From Erwinia oleae (GTDB lineage: Bacteria; Pseudomonadota; Gammaproteobacteria; Enterobacterales; Enterobacteriaceae): a stretch of DNA of 39,898 bases. The stretch spans positions 1-39,898 of the forward strand of contig NZ_JNVB01000041.1 of the NCBI RefSeq assembly GCF_000770305.1, given 5' to 3'. The translations under genes and the position numbers were made by a program. Numbering within the stretch: position 1 is the stretch's first letter; each line of letters opens with the position of its first letter. The notes beneath the pieces were generated by a model. The model did not search any database. It was not told the DNA's origin and was given only the letters and a program-made list of their open reading frames with translations. Shown here one piece after another: positions 1 through 8,234 of the stretch.

Positions 1-714
1 CATCTGGACGGGCTGACCCGCCACGACGACCGCTGGAGGCTGAACTTTACCGGCAAGCCCGACGTTGACGCCACCACGCTGGTGCTGGCGACCGGCCATC
101 AGTTAACCGCTTTTGCGCAAAGCGAAAAGCTGCCCGCCTACGCGGTGAGCGGGCAGGTCAGCCATCTGCCGACCACGCCTGGCCTGAGTAAACTGAAGCA
201 GGTGCTCTGCTACGACGGCTATCTGACGCCGGTAAACCCGAATAACGGGCAGCACTGCATCGGTGCCAGCTATCATCGCGGCGACAGCACGACGGCCTAT
301 CGCGAAGACGATCAGCAGGAGAACCGCGCGCGTCTGATCCGCTGTCTGCCGGATACGTCCTGGCCGGAGGAAGTGGATGTCAGTGCGCGGCAGGCCCGCG
401 TTGGCGTGCGCTGCGCCACGCGCGATCATCTGCCGATGGTCGGCCCGCTGCCTGACTACGACCGCCTGCTTGAGCAGTACGTCAGGCTGGCAGACGAGCG
501 GTCGCAGGCAGGCGCAACCCCGGTGCATTCCGGCGTATTTGTGCTGGGTGCGCTGGGTTCGCGCGGTTTATGCAGCGGCCCGCTGGCTGCCGAGGTGCTG
601 GCTGCCGAACTGTGCGGCGAGCCGATACCGCTCGATCGCGATACGCTGGCCGCCATGCATCCGGGGCGTTACTGGATCAGGAAGCTGTTGAAGGGGAAAG
701 CGGTCAGGACTTGA
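1..714 (+). CDS. mnmC: MnmC, 3' part: FAD-dependent oxidoreductase domain of the tRNA 5-methylaminomethyl-2-thiouridine enzyme
   Basis: The frame is open from base 1 to the TGA at 712-714, so 237 C-terminal residues are visible and the start lies outside the window. In the bifunctional tRNA-modifying enzyme MnmC, this C-terminal half is the FAD-dependent oxidase that converts cmnm5s2U to nm5s2U at the wobble position of certain tRNAs; the methyltransferase half is upstream and not seen. Recognisable conserved stretches are [43 protein letters not shown] and [14 protein letters not shown], ending in RKLLKGKAV as in E. coli. The gene faces the leftward yfcL-side cluster; in the ancestral order yfcL would be its direct convergent neighbour. 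A divergent copy of codons about 203-228 occurs at 2081-2159. Confidence 0.95.
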   Translation, partial: HLDGLTRHDDRWRLNFTGKPDVDATTLVLATGHQLTAFAQSEKLPAYAVSGQVSHLPTTPGLSKLKQVLCYDGYLTPVNPNNGQHCIGASYHRGDSTTAYREDDQQENRARLIRCLPDTSWPEEVDVSARQARVGVRCATRDHLPMVGPLPDYDRLLEQYVRLADERSQAGATPVHSGVFVLGALGSRGLCSGPLAAEVLAAELCGEPIPLDRDTLAAMHPGRYWIRKLLKGKAVRT

Positions 715-806
715 GAGCCTGTAAGTGGCCGTGCTGCTGACAGGTAACCATTTTCTGGCGTGCGGCCGTGAATACGCCTGAAGACTGGATTAGCGAATGG
801 AAGTAA

Positions 807-829
807 AAGGCTCCTGCCTGAGGAGCCTT
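807..829 (-). terminator. hairpin after the immunity gene
   Basis: An 8-bp perfect inverted repeat (AAGGCTCC / GGAGCCTT, 7-nt loop) lies just past the stop of the immunity gene. The T run is short (TTTTAC on the minus strand), so it is a modest intrinsic terminator and could serve mnmC from the other side too. Confidence 0.55.
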
Positions 830-834
830 AATTA

Positions 835-1092
835 TTATTCCGGTTTAAAACCTGGTTTGCCGTTTGCGGCGCGCCACTCTTTTACTTCCTGAACAATGCC
901 TTCAGGACTGTCTTCACGGTCAGCACGAGGATAAAAGATTAAATCTGAGCCATCAGGATGCTCAGTTAATCTTCTAAATTCGTCGACCAAAGCTATATCC
1001 TCTTCTTCAGTCCGTTTTGAGAAATCGCAGATCTTTTTTACAAAACTTAAAAACTCTATTTCAGTGTAAGCATTCAAATTTTCCTTAAACAT
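835..1092 (-). CDS. Im-type immunity protein for a colicin/pyocin DNase
   Basis: The 85-residue acidic protein matches the size and motif order of the E-colicin DNase immunity proteins Im2/Im7/Im8/Im9. It has YTEIEFLSFVKKIC in helix I, the specificity helix II region with FRRLTEHPDGSDLIFYP (the S-D-L-I-Y/F-Y-P helix III core is the conserved hot spot that touches the DNase), then DSPEGIVQEVKEWRAANGKPG. Known role of the family: it binds the cognate HNH DNase domain at an exosite in the cytoplasm and blocks cleavage. It starts 4 nt after the toxin stop and its AGGAGG ribosome site is inside the toxin tail, so the two are co-transcribed. The protein looks intact even though the toxin gene is short, so it may act as an orphan immunity gene against related bacteriocins. 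Confidence 0.92.
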   Translation of the reverse strand: MFKENLNAYTEIEFLSFVKKICDFSKRTEEEDIALVDEFRRLTEHPDGSDLIFYPRADREDSPEGIVQEVKEWRAANGKPGFKPE

Positions 1093-1096
1093 TTTA

Positions 1097-1879
1097 TTAA
1101 TTACCTCCTCTATGTGTTTTAATATGTAGCTTTGGCGTCATTATATTTATATTATCAACATCATAAACTGAACCTTTAGAATTAATCGGATTAACATGAG
1201 GAAGTTCATGTTTTTGTCGACCACCTATACGTTCCTTTTCAGATACAAAAGGGGATTTACCATTTTCAATATTAGCGAGATTTTGATTTTTAAACTGTGC
1301 TTTCAATTCAGAATTTTCAGATACCGCCTTCCAAAAAGCTCGCCGAAAAGCACCAAAACTACTGTATGTTTTACCACGCAATTTATCCGCTATCTGGCTG
1401 GGAATCGGCGCCCCTTCACCCTGGCCCGCACTGCTTAACCATTTCTCTCCTGGCGGCTGGCCTTTACCCGTAACCGTTCCGGGCATATTACGCGGGCTAC
1501 GAAAAACAATATAAATCGGATCTAATCCCGAACCATCAGGAAAGACCAGAATCAGATCGTTAAACTCTATGTCATCTGCCACCGGCGTAATGGTGACGGT
1601 GGCCTCCTGGGGCACCGTTACCTCGCCGCCGGTATGTACTATTTGCTCGGGTAAAGGCAGCGGGCCGGTCAGAATGGGTGGGCCTTCAACGCCAGGCGCA
1701 TCAGCAGGACTAACAAGGATGATCTGTGATGGCGCACCAGCAATCGCTGGCGGCGTATATCCCCAGTAACCGGTAACGGTATCCTTAACGGCGGGGACTA
1801 CCGGCACCCATGTCGGAATGGGAGTGGAAACAAATTTTCCATAAAGTAAAAAAAGAAATGACGGCGTGATATTAAACAC
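1097..1879 (-). CDS. S-type pyocin/colicin-like DNase module, N-terminally short, possibly degraded
   Basis: The frame gives 260 residues. Residues about 20-150 are Pro/Val-rich and resemble the Pyocin_S region that precedes the nuclease (LVFPDGSGLDPIYIVFRSPR). Residues about 155-260 are an HNH DNase of the colicin E2/E7/E8/E9 type (GTVTGKGQPPGEKWLSSAGQ, GAPIPSQIADKLRGK, VYDVDNINIMTPKLHIKTHR). Full bacteriocins also carry receptor-binding and translocation domains and usually exceed 400 residues; these are missing, and a stop codon sits immediately before the GTG at 1879. In the HNH motif, the first His of the E9-type ELHH pair (a metal ligand) is Pro227 (codon CCT at 1201-1199), while the catalytic-base His228 and the distal His252 and His256 remain. 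Activity is therefore doubtful. The start is poorly supported because no separate ribosome site is visible. Confidence 0.8.
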   Translation of the reverse strand: MFNITPSFLFLLYGKFVSTPIPTWVPVVPAVKDTVTGYWGYTPPAIAGAPSQIILVSPADAPGVEGPPILTGPLPLPEQIVHTGGEVTVPQEATVTITPVADDIEFNDLILVFPDGSGLDPIYIVFRSPRNMPGTVTGKGQPPGEKWLSSAGQGEGAPIPSQIADKLRGKTYSSFGAFRRAFWKAVSENSELKAQFKNQNLANIENGKSPFVSEKERIGGRQKHELPHVNPINSKGSVYDVDNINIMTPKLHIKTHRGGN

Positions 1880-2005
1880 TCACCGATATTGGCAGGATGA
1901 CATAGCATGATGATGCAGAAATAAAAGATTAAACGACCATCAGTAAAACTCATCCGTGACTCTCTCTTTTTACCCGGAGACAGGTTAAAGCGTTTTATAA
2001 TATTT

Positions 2006-2080
2006 TTCCGGCGTGTGTTCGCCGCGCTGTTCAATTTCCACCAGGGTCAGATGACCGCGCCCGTCGTCGCTGGCGTGCTC
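2006..2080 (-). pseudogene. yfcL fragment (divergent duplicated scar)
   Basis: This stretch repeats an internal part of yfcL (real copy at about 3622-3723). An identical 19-nt run (TTCCGGCGTGTGTTCGCCG) is followed by the CTGTTCAATTTCC, CCAGGGTCAGATGACCGCGC and GTCGTCGCTGGCGTGCTC blocks, with a small indel and a deletion of about 22 nt relative to the real gene. Orientation is the same as true yfcL. It has no start or stop context and cannot be a functional gene. It abuts directly a fragment of mnmC. Confidence 0.85.
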
Positions 2081-2159
2081 ACTACGGCGAGCCAATGCTG
2101 CCTGACCGCGACACGCTGATCACCATGCATCCGGGGCGTGATTGGATCAGGAAGTTTTT
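2081..2159 (+). pseudogene. mnmC 3'-end fragment (divergent duplicated scar)
   Basis: This stretch repeats the region of mnmC at about 611-690. By hand count 57 of 69 bases match from GGCGAGCC to GGATCAGGAAG. Read in the mnmC frame it gives GEPMLPDRDTLITMHPGRDW, against [20 protein letters not shown] in the real gene. The level of divergence is more like a homologue from another species or an old duplication than a recent copy. The sequence then departs from mnmC before the stop. Confidence 0.85.
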
Positions 2160-2172
2160 CATTTTAGAAGTC

Positions 2173-2774
2173 TCACTTTCCACTCTGAATAAAAGAACCG
2201 TCACCTGTTGCAATGGCAACGTTGCCTGAGCGGAAATCACGGTAGGGTTCGATGGTTCGCATAAACGGCGGTAGGCATACCCTTACGCGGTATGGCTTGC
2301 GGAAATCGTTCAGGATCGGGGAAAAGTATGGGCCGGAAGGTGTCGTTTTTAAATCGGCCAATCGGGCCGTAATAGTCCCAGCGTTTAAGCGCTTCTGCCT
2401 TACTGACAGGACGCAGCCTCGGAAAGGGGTTCTGGACAGACGTCACGCGATAAAAAACCTAAAAGATCCGAGACCAAATCCTCTCCGCTAAAACCGCTGT
2501 CCGTTAAGAAACTGATCGGAGGTGTTGCCTGCAAGGCTTCGAATTTACGCGCCAACGTCATCATCATTGCCAGCGCAATACTTTGGCGCTCATGCCATGG
2601 GCGACCATGCCGAATGCGCCAGGTGATGAATTTTCCGGTACGAACGAGATTATATGGACTGTTCATTCCTTGCGCATGTCCCAGGTCTATCCAACCCAGA
2701 ACTTCTGTATACACGAGTCCATATTTTGAATAAGCACTTTTACTACCATCAATTATCTCGCTTCGCTTGCTCAT
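2173..2774 (-). pseudogene. hypothetical protein gene broken by two frameshifts
   Basis: Three adjacent minus-strand reading frames join into one protein of about 200 residues if two single-base shifts are repaired. The first is at the A6 run at 2452-2457 (T6 in the mRNA sense): with five T the protein reads LLGFYRVTSVQNPFPRL. The second is near the GG at 2274-2275, after which it reads LPPFMRTIEPYRDF to the stop at 2173. Conserved-looking motifs are YTEVLGWIDLGHAQG, GFSGEDLVSDLLGFYR and ALKRWDYYGPIG. The first two recall uncharacterised DUF4056-like proteins, but I cannot assign a family firmly. It follows 31 nt after the gene at 2806-3237 and probably formed an operon with it. Either shift could be a sequencing error in a homopolymer, but two independent shifts favour decay. 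Confidence 0.65.
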
Positions 2775-2805
2775 CCTTGAATCTCCATTTAATAAACAGC
2801 GATAT

Positions 2806-3237
2806 TCACTGGCGGGTTCTCTCCTGAATTTGCACCATTACTGTTTTATCCATCGTGAATCTCCCTGTAGTTACAATATCTTTCGAGGCTGATGTGAGCC
2901 AGCAATCTGCTTCCACATCACATGTCGCCTGTCGCTTGTATCCTTTAGCAATCAGGTAAGTTTCAATATCATGGATGTCATCAGTACCATAAAACGTTAC
3001 TGTCCAGACAAACGTCGCAGGTCCGGCGATATTTGCAAAATCAAAATCATAGCGCGCAGATATTCGAGGCATATCTTTCAGCAGATCGTGGGTAAGCAAT
3101 TCATACCGCCGCGAATCCTGCTCGGTGTAGTGAGCACTGCCGTCAAAGCCAATTTCGATAACGGGCCAGAACCAGACCACGCCGGAAATAATGAGAGTAA
3201 TGATGAATATGCGAGTAAGACCGATTATCTTTTTCAT
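2806..3237 (-). CDS. uncharacterised small membrane-anchored or secreted protein
   Basis: The 143-residue product starts MKKIIGLTRIFIITLIISG, a single hydrophobic segment (about residues 5-25) that can be a signal anchor, followed by a soluble domain with two cysteines (CDVEADCW) that could form a disulfide in the periplasm. An in-frame ATG 15 nt upstream (3252) is also possible; neither has a strong ribosome site, and the MKK start was chosen because it gives a typical N-terminus. I do not recognise the family. It sits in the AT-rich pocket between the mnmC/yfcL scar and real yfcL, upstream of the frameshifted gene. By position it could be a partner of that gene, but no function can be stated. 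Confidence 0.6.
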   Translation of the reverse strand: MKKIIGLTRIFIITLIISGVVWFWPVIEIGFDGSAHYTEQDSRRYELLTHDLLKDMPRISARYDFDFANIAGPATFVWTVTFYGTDDIHDIETYLIAKGYKRQATCDVEADCWLTSASKDIVTTGRFTMDKTVMVQIQERTRQ

Positions 3238-3492
3238 CGCGTCGGCTCGCATTTACCGTTTTGCATAAGAAAGCCATTGAGGACAGCGAAGCGACCAATA
3301 TGATAAGGCGTATATGAGATGTGAATGGGAGCAGGCGTCGCGCCGTTGTGTGTTCTGTTATTCATCCCTGAACTTTCCATCCTGACTACGCAGACTCAAT
3401 AAGTTGTGTCTTTATAATCGTTGGGAATCGCTTCTCAATGCGGACGCGACTAATCTGAGAAACCGGTCATGGAAACAGCGCCTGGCCGCCGA

Positions 3493-3774
3493 TCAGGACG
3501 GCTGGCGCGCTTTGAGAAACAGGTTATCCCACATGCCGATCACCAGCGCCTGATCGCGCGGTGACAGTTCACCGGCCTGGATGGCGTTTTGCAGGCTGTT
3601 CTGCACCTGGATCTGCAACGCTTCCGGCGTGTGTTCGCCGCTCTGTTCAATTTCCGCTACCGCCAGGGTCAGATGACCGCGCAGATAGCCGCTGGCAAAC
3701 AGCTCGTCGTCGCTGGCGTGCTCAACCATATCGTCAATCAGGGCCAGGATCCGCGCTTCAAATTCATCGATCAT
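3493..3774 (-). CDS. yfcL: YfcL family protein
   Basis: This 93-residue protein matches E. coli YfcL closely ([60 protein letters not shown]). The frame extends further upstream, but the ATG at 3774 gives the E. coli N-terminus and has a good ribosome site (GAGG, 7 nt before it). It looks helical and soluble, without signal or membrane segments; the family has no established function. It is the last gene of the leftward run prmB-aroC-mepA-yfcA-epmC-yfcL and converges on mnmC across the accessory pocket. Part of it is duplicated at 2006-2080. Confidence 0.9.
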   Translation of the reverse strand: MIDEFEARILALIDDMVEHASDDELFASGYLRGHLTLAVAEIEQSGEHTPEALQIQVQNSLQNAIQAGELSPRDQALVIGMWDNLFLKARQPS

Positions 3775-3805
3775 ATAATTCCTCTTCCATTCGTTCACCC
3801 GCCGA

Positions 3806-4351
3806 TCACAAATCTTCCGGCCAGGGAAACTGTGATGCCGTCAGCGGGGGCATTGAGTAATAAGTGCGAAGTTCTGCAATAAAGCGCGCTGGCCGGGCCG
3901 GTAGGCCCAGTTCCAGGTATGTCATCACCTGAGCATGGACCCTGCGTTGAAACGCTATGCGATCCGGCTCACAATCTCCACTGAGATTGTCACAACTTAC
4001 GTTAAAGGGAAAGCCTGCCGCGACACAAAACATCCACTCCAGCGCCTGCGGCTTGATCTCCACCGATTCAAACTGGCTCTGCGTCTGCGCATCGCGCCCG
4101 TCAGGACAGTACCAGTAGCCAAAATCCACCTGTTTTCGCCGCTCCGCGCCGGCAATACACCAGTGGGAGATTTCGTGCAGCGCGCTGGCGTAGTAGCCAT
4201 GCGCAAATACCACCCGATGGTAAGCAACGCTCTCGTCCGCAGGAAGATAAATCGGTTCGTCGTCGCCTTTAATCAGGCGGGTCTGAAAATCGTGGTAAAA
4301 GCAGCGATCAAAGATTTCAATGAGCTGCGGGTAGTTATGTGTCTGAGTCAT
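3806..4351 (-). CDS. epmC: EpmC, elongation factor P hydroxylase
   Basis: The 181-residue protein aligns throughout with E. coli YfcM/EpmC ([53 protein letters not shown]). Known role: after EpmA and EpmB add beta-lysine to the conserved lysine of EF-P, EpmC hydroxylates that lysine. HEISH at residues 59-63 is a metal-ligand type motif typical of this family. The start at 4351 gives the E. coli N-terminus and has an AGAAG-type ribosome site; a longer in-frame start at 4402 would overlap yfcA and looks wrong. It lies between yfcA and yfcL, 19 nt after the yfcA stop and 31 nt before yfcL. epmA and epmB are not in this window. Confidence 0.95.
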   Translation of the reverse strand: MTQTHNYPQLIEIFDRCFYHDFQTRLIKGDDEPIYLPADESVAYHRVVFAHGYYASALHEISHWCIAGAERRKQVDFGYWYCPDGRDAQTQSQFESVEIKPQALEWMFCVAAGFPFNVSCDNLSGDCEPDRIAFQRRVHAQVMTYLELGLPARPARFIAELRTYYSMPPLTASQFPWPEDL

Positions 4352-4370
4352 ATTTCTTCTTCTGGATAAA

Positions 4371-5174
4371 TCAGGCCAACAGTCGATGGAACCAGGCCGC
4401 AATCGCCACGCCGTGACTGTCGTAAAGCAGTTTTGCGCTCATTACCGCTGAAACCACGACCACCATCGGGCGGATCAGCGTCTGCCCACGGCTGAGCACC
4501 ATGCGCGCGCCAAGCCGCGCGCCGCAAATGGCACCAATCAGCATCACCAGTCCGGTGCCCCACACCACTTTGCCGCCAAACATAAAAAACAGCAGGCCGC
4601 CGAGGTTAGAGGTGAAGTTAAGCACCTTAGCGTGCGCGGTGGATTTCGCCAGGTTGTAACCGCACAGCGTGACGAAAGCCAGCGCGTAAAACGATCCGGC
4701 GCCCGGCCCAAAAAAGCCGTCGTAAAAGCCTACGCACCCGCCCGCCACCAGCGCAAACGGCAGGCCATGCAGGCGACGATGCCTGTCCTCTTCGCCCACT
4801 TTCGGCATCAGCAGAAAGTAGAGACCGATGGCGATCAACAGCAGCGGCAGCACCTGGCGCAGCAGTTCGGCATTGATATGCTGAATCAAAACTGCGCCGC
4901 TCACTGAACCGATAAACGTCATGGCAATGTTCAGCTTCTGCTCGCGCAGATCCACCGCCCTGCGCCGGATAAAGTAGAGACTGGCGGAAAAAGATCCGCC
5001 CACCGATTGCAGCTTATTGGTTGCCAGCGCCTGCGCCGGAGAGAGCCCCACCGCCAGCAGCGCGGGAACGGTCAGCAGACCGCCGCCACCCGCGATAGAG
5101 TCAATAAACGCGGCCAGCACGGCGACGAAAAACAGCATGCCCACCAACAACGGGCTGACCACAAACCAATCCAT
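4371..5174 (-). CDS. yfcA: YfcA, TauE/SafE-type (TSUP) inner-membrane transporter
   Basis: The 267-residue hydrophobic protein has about eight predicted membrane segments and the TSUP signature near the N-terminus (IDSIAGGGGLLTVPALLAVG), repeated in the second half (GGCVGFYDGFFGPGAGSFYA). Length and sequence match E. coli YfcA (269 aa). TSUP proteins export or import small anions such as sulfite or sulfonates; the substrate of YfcA is not established. It starts 9 nt after mepA and is followed closely by epmC, so it is part of the same leftward operon. Confidence 0.93.
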   Translation of the reverse strand: MDWFVVSPLLVGMLFFVAVLAAFIDSIAGGGGLLTVPALLAVGLSPAQALATNKLQSVGGSFSASLYFIRRRAVDLREQKLNIAMTFIGSVSGAVLIQHINAELLRQVLPLLLIAIGLYFLLMPKVGEEDRHRRLHGLPFALVAGGCVGFYDGFFGPGAGSFYALAFVTLCGYNLAKSTAHAKVLNFTSNLGGLLFFMFGGKVVWGTGLVMLIGAICGARLGARMVLSRGQTLIRPMVVVVSAVMSAKLLYDSHGVAIAAWFHRLLA

Positions 5175-5183
5175 TTCAGCCCC

Positions 5184-6005
5184 TTACAGAAGATGTTTAT
5201 CCAACAGCGCCTGGCACATCGCCGGCAGCGGCGGCGGCTCACGCTTAACCGGGGCTGTGCCGGGCTTCGGCGGGGCAAACCAGCTTTGCAACTCTGCGCC
5301 ACAGCCGTCGCCCGGCGGAGGTAACGGCTGATCCTGACACGCCGTGCTGCCTGCCGGACAGCGCAGACGCACGTGCATATGGGCGCGATGGCCGAACCAC
5401 GGACGCACTTTACGCAGCCAGTCGCGATCCTGTCCGGCGTCGGCGCAAAGCTGCTTTTTAATTGCCGGATTGACGAAAATGCGTGTCACATCGCTGTCTT
5501 TCGCCGCCAGCTTAATCAGGCTGTCGATCTCCGGCTGCCAGTGACGCGCCACCACGTTTTTGCCATCTGCCGCCACCAGATCGAGCGGCTGCGGTTTCAA
5601 CAGCATCTGTTCGCTCCAGCGGGTTTTCGGCAGCTGGAGCCAGATGTCCACATCCAGCCCGGACTGGTGACTGGCGTGACCGCTGCTGAAGCGTCCGCCT
5701 GCCGCCATGCCCATATCGCCGATCATTACTTCGCCAAGTTGCAGCGTGTGAATCTGGGTGCTGAGGCGCTGAATAAAGAGGATCAGATCCGGATGGCCAA
5801 AGTAGCGTCGCTGATCCTGACGCATCACCTGATACCCCTGCGCATTCAGCGGCAGCGGTTCAGCGCCAATAATGCAGCCGTTGGCAAAAGCGCCAATCGA
5901 CTGCGCATCGCCGGGGATCGGCTGGCGAATGGATTGCCAGGGCGTGGCCGCCAGCGCGCCAGCGCTGAGCAGCAGGATACAGGCGGCGGTCAGAACTTTT
6001 TTCAT
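5184..6005 (-). CDS. mepA: MepA, penicillin-insensitive murein endopeptidase
   Basis: This is a periplasmic LAS-type zinc metallopeptidase that cuts D-Ala-mDAP cross-links in peptidoglycan. The 273-residue precursor has a signal peptide ([20 protein letters not shown]) with cleavage likely after ALA. Zinc-site motifs are visible: the HxxxxxxxD block in [17 protein letters not shown] and the HxH block in [12 protein letters not shown]; paired cysteines (CGAELQSWF and others) are as in E. coli MepA (274 aa). The ATG at 6005 was preferred over one 33 nt further up because it begins the signal peptide. It is 4 nt after aroC, indicating co-transcription. Confidence 0.95.
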   Translation of the reverse strand: MKKVLTAACILLLSAGALAATPWQSIRQPIPGDAQSIGAFANGCIIGAEPLPLNAQGYQVMRQDQRRYFGHPDLILFIQRLSTQIHTLQLGEVMIGDMGMAAGGRFSSGHASHQSGLDVDIWLQLPKTRWSEQMLLKPQPLDLVAADGKNVVARHWQPEIDSLIKLAAKDSDVTRIFVNPAIKKQLCADAGQDRDWLRKVRPWFGHRAHMHVRLRCPAGSTACQDQPLPPPGDGCGAELQSWFAPPKPGTAPVKREPPPLPAMCQALLDKHLL

Positions 6006-6009
6006 GCGG

Positions 6010-7095
6010 CTACCAGCGTGGAAGTGTGGTCTGGACATCGGCGTTCTGCGCGCGCTGGCGCAGCAGGTGATCCATCAGCACGATAGCCATCATCGCTTCG
6101 GCAATGGGCACGGCACGAATGCCGACGCAGGGATCGTGACGCCCTTTGGTTATCATTTCCACCTCTTCGCCCGCGCGGTTGATGGTTCGACCCGGCACGG
6201 TAATGCTGGAAGTGGGCTTCATGGCGATGGTCGCCAGAATCGGCTGGCCGCTGCTGATGCCGCCAAGAATACCGCCAGAGTGGTTGCTCTGGAAGCCGTT
6301 GGCGCGCAGCTCGTCGCGATGTTCGCTGCCGCGCTTGTTCACCACCGCGAAGCCGTCGCCAATTTCCACGCCCTTCACCGAGTTGATGCTCATCAGCGCG
6401 TGAGCCAGATCCGCGTCCAGACGATCGAAGACCGGTTCGCCAAGGCCAGGCGGCACGTTTTCTGCCATCACCGCCACCTTCGCGCCGATGGAGTCGCCCT
6501 CTTTTTTCAGCTCGCGCATCAGCGCATCCAGCGCCTCGATTTTGTCCGGGTCGGGACAGAAGAAAGGGTTCTGCTCTACCTGATCCCAGTCGCGCAGCTC
6601 GCAGGCAACGTCGCCAATCTGCGCCAGATAACCGCGCACGCGAACGCCATGCTTCATCTCAAGATATTTTTTGGCAATGGCACCCGCGGCGACGCGCATC
6701 GCGGTTTCGCGCGCCGAAGAGCGTCCGCCGCCGCGATAGTCGCGCAGGCCGTATTTCTGCTCGTAGGTGTAGTCGGCGTGATTCGGGCGGAACACGTCTT
6801 TAATCGCGCCGTAGTCCTGCGAGCGCTGGTCGGTGTTTTCGATCAGCAAACCAATGCTGGTGCCGGTAGTGACGCCTTCAAAGACGCCGGAAAGGATCTT
6901 CACCCGATCGGGTTCGCGACGCTGGGTGGTGTAGCGTGACGTACCGGGACGACGTCGGTCGAGATCGTGCTGTAAATCCGCCTCCGTCAGAGGAATGCCC
7001 GGCGGGACACCGTCAACGATGCCGCCCAGCGCCGGGCCGTGGGATTCTCCGAAGGTGGTGACGCGAAAAACCTGTCCGATAGTATTACCCGCCAT
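6010..7095 (-). CDS. aroC: AroC, chorismate synthase
   Basis: The enzyme catalyses the last shikimate step, EPSP to chorismate, using reduced FMN. At 361 residues it has the length of the E. coli enzyme. Signature blocks are present: [20 protein letters not shown] near the N-terminus, [20 protein letters not shown] in the middle, and [17 protein letters not shown] and [20 protein letters not shown] toward the C-terminus. It lies 24 nt downstream of prmB and 4 nt upstream of mepA; the prmB-aroC-mepA order is the same as in E. coli. Confidence 0.98.
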   Translation of the reverse strand: MAGNTIGQVFRVTTFGESHGPALGGIVDGVPPGIPLTEADLQHDLDRRRPGTSRYTTQRREPDRVKILSGVFEGVTTGTSIGLLIENTDQRSQDYGAIKDVFRPNHADYTYEQKYGLRDYRGGGRSSARETAMRVAAGAIAKKYLEMKHGVRVRGYLAQIGDVACELRDWDQVEQNPFFCPDPDKIEALDALMRELKKEGDSIGAKVAVMAENVPPGLGEPVFDRLDADLAHALMSINSVKGVEIGDGFAVVNKRGSEHRDELRANGFQSNHSGGILGGISSGQPILATIAMKPTSSITVPGRTINRAGEEVEMITKGRHDPCVGIRAVPIAEAMMAIVLMDHLLRQRAQNADVQTTLPRW

Positions 7096-7119
7096 GCTGG
7101 CTCCTGAATATTGGCTGAC

Positions 7120-8052
7120 TTAATCTTTATAAAAGCTGAAATGATGCTGCGCAGCGATGATCTGCTCGCGCGTCAGCATAAATACGCCGTCGCCGCCGTT
7201 GGCGAACTCCAGCCAGGTGAAGGGCACATCCGGGTACTGCTCAATCATGTGCACCATGCTGTTGCCCACTTCACAAATCAAAACGCCCTCTTCGCTCAGA
7301 TAATCCGGCGCGTTGGCTAAAATACGTCGCGCCAGCTTCAGCCCGTCGCTGCCTGCGGCCAGGCCCAGTTGCGGCTCGTGGCGGTACTCGCCCGGCAGAT
7401 CGCTCATGTCGTCCTCGTCCACATAGGGCGGATTGGTGACAATCAGATCGTATGGCGTGTTGGGCAGTTCACGGAACAGGTCGGCGCGGATGGGCGTGAC
7501 GTTGTGCTGCATGCCTTGCGCCTCAATGTTCTGCTCGGCAACCGCCAGCGCATCGGTGGAGATATCCACCGCGTCCACTTCCGCATTCGGGAAGGCATAA
7601 GCGCAGGCGATGGCGATACAACCGCTGCCGGTGCACATATCCAGAATGTGTTTGGGTTCGTGCGGAAGCACGGCGGCAAAGCGTTCGTTGATCAGTTCGC
7701 CAATCGGTGAACGCGGCACCAGCACGCGCTCATCAACGTAAAACTCATGGCCGCAGAACCAGGCGCGATTGGTCAGATAGGCAACAGGAATGCGCTCGTT
7801 AATGCGGCGGATCACTCGCTCAACGATGCGATGACGTTCACTGGCGGTGAGGCGCGCGGTGCGCATATCTTCCGGGATATCGAGCGGCAAATAGAGCGTG
7901 GGCAGAACCAACTGGACGGCTTCGTCCCAGGGATTATCGGTGCCATGACCGTACCAGAGTTCGGCAGCGGAAAAGCGGCTGACCGACCAGCGCAGCATAT
8001 CCTGGATAGTGTGCAGTTCGCTGACTGCCTCATCGACGAAAATTTTGTCCAA
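7120..8052 (-). CDS. prmB: PrmB, N5-glutamine methyltransferase for ribosomal protein uL3 (TTG start)
   Basis: This SAM-dependent enzyme methylates a glutamine of ribosomal protein L3. SAM-binding motif I is [15 protein letters not shown] and the NPPY catalytic motif is in [15 protein letters not shown]. An upstream ATG at 8142 would add 30 residues unlike any PrmB. The TTG at 8052 gives 310 residues, exactly the E. coli length and N-terminus ([20 protein letters not shown]), and has GGAGG 7 nt before it. It is first gene of the leftward run and divergent from smrB. Confidence 0.95.
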   Translation of the reverse strand: MDKIFVDEAVSELHTIQDMLRWSVSRFSAAELWYGHGTDNPWDEAVQLVLPTLYLPLDIPEDMRTARLTASERHRIVERVIRRINERIPVAYLTNRAWFCGHEFYVDERVLVPRSPIGELINERFAAVLPHEPKHILDMCTGSGCIAIACAYAFPNAEVDAVDISTDALAVAEQNIEAQGMQHNVTPIRADLFRELPNTPYDLIVTNPPYVDEDDMSDLPGEYRHEPQLGLAAGSDGLKLARRILANAPDYLSEEGVLICEVGNSMVHMIEQYPDVPFTWLEFANGGDGVFMLTREQIIAAQHHFSFYKD

Positions 8053-8234
8053 AGTGCCCTCCAGAGGCCTGACGTATACCTGGTGGCTAGTTTGCCATGA
8101 AGTGCAGGTAAATCCAGCGCAACAGCGTGAAAAAGCCGACATTTGTTTTTTGATAGATAAAGCCAGGGTAGACTGAGGGCAGAACGGACGGGAAGGAAGC
8201 GAAGCCCGTCCACCTGATAAAAACCGGAAATCCG

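Noticed and set aside
1097..1438. HNH domain as a homing endonuclease or transposon gene
   Set aside because: The domain order, GTVTGKGQP entry and adjacent Im-type immunity gene fit a colicin/pyocin DNase instead.
1798..1951. Short hydrophobic minus-strand frame starting MSFTDGRLIF with an AGAGAG upstream, overlapping the toxin start
   Set aside because: It could be a degraded leader or lysis-type peptide, but no family is recognised and it ends inside the toxin frame; support is too weak for a gene call.
5872..6939. Long plus-strand frame of 355 codons
   Set aside because: It lies opposite mepA/aroC, has a His/Arg/Ala-rich shadow composition and no ribosome site; aroC on the other strand is certain.
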